A stretch of DNA of 20,907 bases from the NCBI GenBank assembly GCA_030432015.1, contig JAUIHJ010000030.1:1-20907 (forward strand). The letters are read 5' to 3'. This document shows positions 16,122 to 20,907 of the stretch, piece by piece. Numbering within the stretch: position 1 is the first letter of the stretch; every line of letters begins with the position of its first letter. This DNA is from a bacterium (GTDB taxonomy: Bacteria; Planctomycetota; Planctomycetia; Pirellulales; Pirellulaceae). The notes beneath the pieces are model-generated. The model ran no database searches and was not told the origin of the DNA. It saw nothing but the letters and a program-made list of their open reading frames with translations. The position numbers were made by a program, and so were the translations under genes.

Positions 16122-16523
16122 TTAGGAGATTACCAAACTTGCAATCTGCTTGACGTTACCGCAGGTGTCGATCGCTGCCTCGCCACAGGCGGCAGCATCC
16201 GGTACCAGGAATCGTATCGGTCCGCCGAACTTTGCCGGAAGCGGTTGTCCGTCGATCGCGTAGATCAGGACCGCGCGCTCGCGGACGGCATCCAGCGAGA
16301 CGTTTGACTCGAAGCCGTCTCGTGACTGGATCGTGATCTTCTGGGCATCCGCCGCTGGCTGGGCCAACGCCAAGAGTGCTTCCAGGCGGATCGCGGTTCC
16401 GCGTCGCGACGGGTCGAGTTCCCTGACGTCGGGAACCTGTCCGTCTTGAATCTCTGACAACTTGGCGAAACTCAGTTCCAACGACGATTGGACTCGCCCC
16501 GTGACACGCAGGCCTGGAAACAT
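16122..16523 (-). CDS. molybdopterin-dependent oxidoreductase fold (sulfite-oxidase-like) mini-protein
   Basis: A 133-aa protein with AGGAG 6-7 nt before the ATG. It matches the core of the oxidoreductase molybdopterin-binding domain: LRVTGRVQSSLELSFAKLSEI at the start, RLEALLALAQ, ITIQSRDGFESNVSLDAV, then YAIDGQPLPAKFGGPIRFLVPD (about 89-109) and the closing CGNVKQIASLVI. The full-length sulfite oxidase domain is larger and carries an essential Mo-ligand Cys in a CAGNRR-like segment; I see no equivalent here, so catalysis is doubtful. No signal peptide is evident. It follows the CoA-disulfide reductase gene on the same strand and probably shares its transcript. It may bind a cofactor or partner, or act as a truncated relative. 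Confidence 0.75.
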   Translation of the reverse strand: MFPGLRVTGRVQSSLELSFAKLSEIQDGQVPDVRELDPSRRGTAIRLEALLALAQPAADAQKITIQSRDGFESNVSLDAVRERAVLIYAIDGQPLPAKFGGPIRFLVPDAAACGEAAIDTCGNVKQIASLVIS

Positions 16524-16583
16524 GCAACGCTCCTGGGAATCAGGCGTCAGCGCGTTACTTGCACGACGCCAAATGAATTCATG

Positions 16584-16805
16584 TTAACGCAGCTTGTGGG
16601 AATGCAGCGGTGTACACGTTGGATCATGCCGTTTGGTAATGTCGTGCGCTGCCAGGCGAGCAGATGCACCATGCGCCGCCGCGCCGTGTCGTCGTGTCGC
16701 CGCGAACCCGCAGCAGCTCATCATGGAGACCATCGCGCTCGTCCCACATGCGGCCGCAGCACGGCCCGGCATCGCAACGCCCCATGGCACCAACAACCAA
16801 CGCAT
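16584..16805 (-). CDS. possible small protein in the CoA-disulfide reductase operon
   Basis: A 73-codon frame beginning MRWLLVPWGVAMPGRAA. It starts 19 nt after the stop of the CoA-disulfide reductase gene and has an ideal GGAGG 7 nt before its ATG. It ends 60 nt before the molybdopterin-fold gene. The N-terminal half is hydrophobic, with Met and Cys (MVSMMSCC); the C-terminal half is rich in His and Arg. Small membrane proteins are common next to such reductases, but I recognise no family. Part of it could be spurious or frameshifted. The ribosome site and operon position are the main support. Confidence 0.4.
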   Translation of the reverse strand: MRWLLVPWGVAMPGRAAAACGTSAMVSMMSCCGFAATRRHGAAAHGASARLAAHDITKRHDPTCTPLHSHKLR

Positions 16806-16824
16806 CCAGGGACCTCCTTGCGCC

Positions 16825-18537
16825 TCACCCGCCGCTGCTTCCGCTTCGCGCATCGGACGCTGCGTGTGACCGCGCCAACATGCCTCCGGCGAGATTGCGC
16901 ACGTTGAAACCTTCTTGTAACAGAATCCGCGTCGCATAATAAGCCCGCTGCCCCGAGCGGCAGGTTACATGGATTTCACGTTCGCGGGGCAGCTCGCTCA
17001 GGCGGGCCCGCAGTTCCGGCAGCGGGATGTTGAGCGCCCCTGGGATTGATTCCACGGCCAGTTCAGGAGGATTTCGCACATCAAGCAAAAACGCATTGCC
17101 CGCGGAGTCCCAATGGCATTGCGGCATGTCGCCACGGAGGATATCCGCCGCCACCATGCCCGCAAAGTTGACAGGATCTTTGGCGCTGCCAAACGGGGGC
17201 GCATAACAAAGCTCGGACTCTTCTAGATCGTAAATGGTGCAGCCCATCTGGATCGCCATGGCAAACGAATCGATCCGCTTGGGCACACCGTCCTCGCCAA
17301 ACACCTGCGCGCCCAGCAGCCGCCCATCGGACTTGCGAAACAGTACTTTCATGGCGAGCATCTTGGCGCCGGGGTAATACCCGGCGTGCGAGTTCGGATA
17401 GAGGTAAATCTTCTCGAAATCAGTCTCACCCAGTCTTGTCAGCGTCTTTTCGCTAACCCCGGTCTGAGCAATCGCAGCTTCAAAAATCTGGCAGATCGAA
17501 GTGCCTTGAGTGCCGCGGTATCTCGAATCGCGTCCGGCGATCACATCAGCCGCGATCCGCCCCTGCCGATTTGCCGGCCCGGCCAGAGCGACAAGCGACC
17601 ACTGCCCCGTGACAAAATCTTTGACCTCGATGGCGTCACCGACCGCAAAGATGTCTGGGTTTGATGTTCGCATCTGTTCGTCGACGCGGATTCCTCCCCG
17701 CTGACCGATCTCGATCCCTGCCATCGTGGCCAGCGTCGTCTCCGGACGCACACCGATCGCCAGAATGACGATATCTGCCGGGTGCGTCCGGCCGGAACTC
17801 GTGATGACCTCGAGCGTGCAACGATCCGCTTCCCTGAATTCGGCCACGCCGTCATTCAGCTCCAATCGAACGCCGTGCTTGGTCATCGATCGCTGAACGA
17901 GATTCGCCATCTCCGGATCGAGCGGCGGCATGACCTGCGCGGACTGCTCGATCAGCGTCACCTCCAGCCCGCGTTGGACGAGGTTCTCCACCATTTCCAG
18001 CCCGATGAACCCGCCGCCGACCACGACCGCCCGCTGCGGCTTCGTCATCGTCTGGCAGCCAGTGGACTTGTCCATGCCGGATGGCATCGTGGCGCCCCGT
18101 TCCAACCACTCACGCATCTGCCTGGCGTCGGGTACCGTTCGAACTGAAAAGATTCCCGGCAGGTCGATTCCTTCAAGCGGTGGGCGAATCGGCGCCGCAC
18201 CGGGGGATAGCACCAGCTTGTCATATGGTTCGGTCGTGATCTCCCCGGTCACGTGATTCTTCAGTTCAACTGTTTTTTGGTGCGCCGAAATACCCACGAC
18301 TTCACAGCGCGTCCGGCAATCGATGGCGAACTGTTGACGAAATGTCGCTTCGGTCGCCACGAACAGACTCGACTCCTTTTCAATCGCGCCACCCACATGG
18401 TACGGCAGCCCGCAGTTCGCGTAGGAGACATACGGTCCACGCTCGACCATCAAAATGTCGGCTTTCTCATCCAACCTGCGGAGGCGTGCGGCACACGAAG
18501 CACCACCTGCGACGCCTCCCACAATAATGACTTTCAT
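16825..18537 (-). CDS. CoA-disulfide reductase with C-terminal rhodanese domain (FAD/NAD(P)H)
   Basis: A 570-aa flavoprotein with AAGGA about 9 nt before its ATG. The N-terminal FAD site is VGGVAGGASCAARLRR (residues 6-21). The single redox Cys is in YANCGLPYH (Cys42), matching Cys43 of Staphylococcus aureus CoADR. The NAD(P)H-binding Rossmann motif VVVGGGFIGLEM lies near 171-182, and the second FAD motif is DIFAVGDAIE. The dimerisation domain includes CYAPPFGSAKDP. The rhodanese domain (about 470-555) has the active-site loop VTCRSGQRAY with Cys526. CoADR-rhodanese fusions reduce CoA disulfide, CoA persulfide or polysulfide with NAD(P)H in the cytoplasm (family knowledge). It heads a minus-strand cluster with a small protein and a molybdopterin-fold protein, which suggests a sulfur redox role. 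Confidence 0.94.
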   Translation of the reverse strand: MKVIIVGGVAGGASCAARLRRLDEKADILMVERGPYVSYANCGLPYHVGGAIEKESSLFVATEATFRQQFAIDCRTRCEVVGISAHQKTVELKNHVTGEITTEPYDKLVLSPGAAPIRPPLEGIDLPGIFSVRTVPDARQMREWLERGATMPSGMDKSTGCQTMTKPQRAVVVGGGFIGLEMVENLVQRGLEVTLIEQSAQVMPPLDPEMANLVQRSMTKHGVRLELNDGVAEFREADRCTLEVITSSGRTHPADIVILAIGVRPETTLATMAGIEIGQRGGIRVDEQMRTSNPDIFAVGDAIEVKDFVTGQWSLVALAGPANRQGRIAADVIAGRDSRYRGTQGTSICQIFEAAIAQTGVSEKTLTRLGETDFEKIYLYPNSHAGYYPGAKMLAMKVLFRKSDGRLLGAQVFGEDGVPKRIDSFAMAIQMGCTIYDLEESELCYAPPFGSAKDPVNFAGMVAADILRGDMPQCHWDSAGNAFLLDVRNPPELAVESIPGALNIPLPELRARLSELPREREIHVTCRSGQRAYYATRILLQEGFNVRNLAGGMLARSHAASDARSGSSGG

Positions 18538-18868
18538 TTCAGGTTTTCCTTTGCGTTAGATTCGTTGCCGTGGTGGCGACCCAGGAACGGCCCGCCAACC
18601 ACTAGTTCGCCACTAATGATCGCGCGCAACAAACGTAATCGCCAAGGGCAAACCGGTGACGCGCACAGGGAAAGTTTGCGCACGTTCGCAAAGGTTTAAG
18701 CGTGCGGGGAATGTTACCCGCTTCCCTGAACTCGCCCCAGCCTTCCAGCGATGGAACGCGACTACCGCGACGGCCGACGACCAAATAAGCGACGTTCACC
18801 GCGGTGGAGCGTCCGGCGGGGGGCCCGTTTGGATCATCCCGAGGCACGACCACCAGGCACAAGGCAGT
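18538..18868. other. intergenic region upstream of the CoA-disulfide reductase gene
   Basis: It contains the dyad TTTGCG (18675-18680) and CGCAAA (18687-18692), which with its central ACGT forms an 18-bp palindrome with one mismatched pair. The dyad is about 140 bp upstream of the reductase start and could be an operator. An 86-codon minus-strand frame (18602-18862) has no domain or ribosome site and is not called. No terminator for the FadL-type gene is evident. Confidence 0.4.
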
Positions 18869-20143
18869 CTATTTGCCGCTGTACCAACTGTCGGGCGTCG
18901 TCAAATCCTGGCAGGCACCACGACCGAAGCGCCAAGTCAGGCCAACCCCGATCCAATAGCTTTCGACCGAGGTCTCGGTGAAATCTCCGAGTTGTTCCGT
19001 ATCGCGGAACATCCCGCCAGCCATCAGATCCATGTCGATGCCAGGCAAGACATCCACAACTCCGACGCCGGCGGAAATGCGATGCTGGTTCGTGACGGCG
19101 AGAAGCCCCTGGGTGTAGCGGACAGCCGGCAGGTCGCCCAACGGGATGCCACCCACATTCAAATCCGGTGTTTGGTCGATCGGGTTTTCGGCCCAGGTAT
19201 AGCCGGCTCGAAGTCGAATGCGTCCCATGGTGTACTGGGCGCCTAACTGGACGACCCACTGATTGTCGTAGACTGCTCCGAATAAATCGGTCTCGCTCCA
19301 CAGCTTGTAGAGGACATCGACGCCAACCAGCAGCTTTCCGTCCATCAGCGAGCGATTGGCGAGACCGACACCGATATTCTGCGGCAGATCCATCTCAATA
19401 TCTCTGCGGACTGCACCGTTAGCCAACAGGATCGCGTTGTCGAACGTGAAGGACTGTTGGGTTTGATAGTAGGCCCCGAGGGTCGTGGTGTCGGTTAGGC
19501 AATAGTCAGCGCCCACCGTGCCGCGAAGCGCGTAGTCCGGAGTCATTCCGCCCGCGCCCACGAACGGGCCATCGAAGAAGGCGATCCCCAACGCCATGCT
19601 GGCGCCCACCGACAAGGACTCGTTCAAGTCCACACCAACCGCGACCGGCAGCGAGAACAGCGCCAAGCCGGTATTCGTGCCGTTGCTATTGGGCTCCTGC
19701 CGATAGTCCGCAAACACACCACTGGTCGTAATGAATCCGATAGCAAACGTTGCTGGCAGCCCCAACTCATTGAGATCCTGAGTGAGGCCAATGTTACCCA
19801 CCGGGACGCCCGGCGCCGTCGACTTCGCCGAGAACGGATCGATGACCGGATTCATTGTCGGGATGGGTGCCTGCTGGTTCATGTTGATCGTCGGTTCTGC
19901 CCAGGCGCCGCCGAACGTAAACTGAGTGCCCGCAAACTGCGTGAGGCTTGCTGGATTGCCGTTGATCCCGGAAGTAAGATCTTGCGGCTCTGCAATGCTT
20001 ACCCCGCCCATACCTCCGGACGCCGACATCAGATTGTTGTGGAGCTCAACACCAAAAGTCTGCGCATGCACGGTACGCGTGCCACTGAGCGCCGCACCGA
20101 TTGCGATGGCGGCCACAACGGTCAACCTGCACTTGAAAATCAT
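18869..20143 (-). CDS. outer-membrane channel, FadL/OMPP1/TodX family
   Basis: A 424-aa outer-membrane beta-barrel that, by family, passes hydrophobic compounds such as fatty acids or aromatics. GGAGG lies 7 nt before the ATG. The signal peptide ends VHA|QTF (about residue 27). The mature N-terminus shows the family's hatch region: MSASGGMGGVSIAEPQDLTSGINGNPASL, matching the A-G-x-A-x-D-x-S-x-x-x-x-N-P-A pattern. Alternating aromatic/hydrophobic strands follow (for example GTVGADYCLTDTTTLGAYYQ, VQLGAQYTMGRIRLRAGYTW). The C-terminal strand VESYWIGVGLTWRFGRG is followed by a short Cys-containing tail rather than a terminal Phe. It is transcribed alone on the minus strand, in the same direction as the sulfur-redox cluster. 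Confidence 0.9.
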   Translation of the reverse strand: MIFKCRLTVVAAIAIGAALSGTRTVHAQTFGVELHNNLMSASGGMGGVSIAEPQDLTSGINGNPASLTQFAGTQFTFGGAWAEPTINMNQQAPIPTMNPVIDPFSAKSTAPGVPVGNIGLTQDLNELGLPATFAIGFITTSGVFADYRQEPNSNGTNTGLALFSLPVAVGVDLNESLSVGASMALGIAFFDGPFVGAGGMTPDYALRGTVGADYCLTDTTTLGAYYQTQQSFTFDNAILLANGAVRRDIEMDLPQNIGVGLANRSLMDGKLLVGVDVLYKLWSETDLFGAVYDNQWVVQLGAQYTMGRIRLRAGYTWAENPIDQTPDLNVGGIPLGDLPAVRYTQGLLAVTNQHRISAGVGVVDVLPGIDMDLMAGGMFRDTEQLGDFTETSVESYWIGVGLTWRFGRGACQDLTTPDSWYSGK

Positions 20144-20907
20144 CGTTCGCCTCCCTGCGAAATTGCCCGCTGACGTTCGGCCAACTTGTCAAACCAGCCA
20201 ATGAACTCGCCTTAATCCATGTCGGCCTCGCGACCCGCGCAAGCCTAATCCAATTTGCCAGAAAATTCTTGGGCTGGAATGACACGAGCCCACGCGGGTG
20301 AATAACCGGCGGTCAGAGGCGCTCCCACATGGCGTCAGAGCGCGTCGCGAGAGCCAGGTGAGTTGTGATCAACTTGCTTTGAAATCGCGTCGCCGAGGCT
20401 CAGCCCGCTGAGAGTGGCGCGCTTCGGTTCGTCCTGCGGCGCCCGATTCCGGGCCAACTTCCGGCCGCCGCCGGGGGGATGCCCACAACGGCCCAGGGCT
20501 TTAGGCGAATCGTGTCGTCGACAACAACTTGGATCGATTGAAGCGGAATCTGTCCGACACAACCGGCACAACATACGCAGTTCCCCATATTCAATCCGTG
20601 CCGATACGGCGCGCGATACAATCCCGGCCAGCGCTCCCTTGGGATGGCCCTCAAAGGTTCTCAAAGGTTGGAGTGAAGCATTGCATGACCAAGGCCATGG
20701 TCCCGCCCGCCGTGGTCCCGTCCGCCACCACGCTTGTCGATCGCAGACCGGTTGTGGCGGGATCAATGTCGTCATCGGCTTACTGTTTCCGTCTCGCACC
20801 GCCGAGATGAAGCTGTCGTTGCGTTTGTTGAGTGGCGGGAACGCGTTGTCGCCGGTTCAACCCCACACGCATGCTGAAGCCATACCCCTCCCTGCGGCTC
20901 GACGCGG
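20144..20907. other. right-edge region, no gene supported
   Basis: About 760 bp. It contains a tandem 10-bp repeat CTCAAAGGTT (20650-20669) and a tandem 15-bp imperfect repeat beginning TGGTCCCG (20698-20727). A minus-strand frame (20335-20799) is open for 154 codons but is rich in Arg, Cys and Pro, with no domain or ribosome site. A perfect TTGACA on the minus strand (20192 to 20187) lies upstream of the FadL-type gene but has no matching -10. Confidence 0.45.

Noticed and set aside
18602..18862. 86-codon minus-strand frame between the FadL-type and reductase genes
   Set aside because: There is no ribosome site, domain or secretion signal, and it covers the dyad and likely promoter of the reductase gene.
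20187..20192. Perfect TTGACA upstream of the FadL-type gene
   Set aside because: No acceptable -10 hexamer lies 16-18 bp downstream, so a promoter call is not supported.
20335..20799. 154-codon minus-strand frame at the right edge
   Set aside because: The Arg/Cys/Pro-rich composition, lack of any motif and internal tandem repeats make it unlikely to be a real gene.
1..20907. CRISPR arrays, tRNA, rRNA and phage modules
   Set aside because: I found no regularly spaced repeats, no tRNA-like cloverleaf that I could support, no rRNA core sequence and no phage genes.

Overview
The window looks like a chromosomal segment from a planctomycete (phylum Planctomycetota). The evidence is the tightly coupled DUF1592-type cytochrome c / DUF1552 gene pair, two large periplasmic-type sulfatases, a SUMF1/FGE-like protein, moderately high GC, long gene-poor spacers and few strong Shine-Dalgarno sites. 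This placement is inferred from family content; I could not run a search.

Layout. (A) 1-2031, minus strand: an alpha/beta-hydrolase (SERAC1/PGAP1-like lipase fold) that runs off the left edge, a small lipoprotein upstream of it, and about 500 bp with nothing recognisable. (B) 2032-4752: an inositol-monophosphatase-family gene on the minus strand, split by a complete IS1380-family insertion sequence (2528-4381). The element has an intact transposase, 22-bp imperfect terminal inverted repeats and a perfect 6-bp target duplication. Removing the element and one duplicate copy restores one 286-codon frame, so this is a clean and probably recent gene disruption. (C) 5068-9988, plus strand: three genes joined by two ATGA stop/start overlaps: a di-heme DUF1587/1595/1592/1588/1585 protein, a Tat-type DUF1552 protein and an FGE-like protein. 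(D) 10501-15699, plus strand: two paralogous arylsulfatases, each with its own long spacer and a CSPTR formylglycine motif. (E) 16122-18537, minus strand: a CoA-disulfide-reductase/rhodanese fusion, a possible 73-aa small gene and a sulfite-oxidase-fold (molybdopterin domain) mini-protein. (F) 18869-20143, minus strand: a FadL/OMPP1-type outer-membrane channel, followed by gene-free sequence to the right edge.

How the parts may work together (inference): an outer-membrane channel for hydrophobic compounds, two secreted sulfatases, a periplasmic cytochrome/DUF1552 pair and sulfur-handling redox proteins (persulfide/CoA disulfide, molybdopterin fold) would fit uptake and desulfation of a sulfated, perhaps hydrophobic, substrate. 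The FGE-like protein keeps only one of the two active-site cysteines of true formylglycine-generating enzymes, so its role as the local sulfatase activator is doubtful. I found no rRNA, tRNA, CRISPR array or phage genes.
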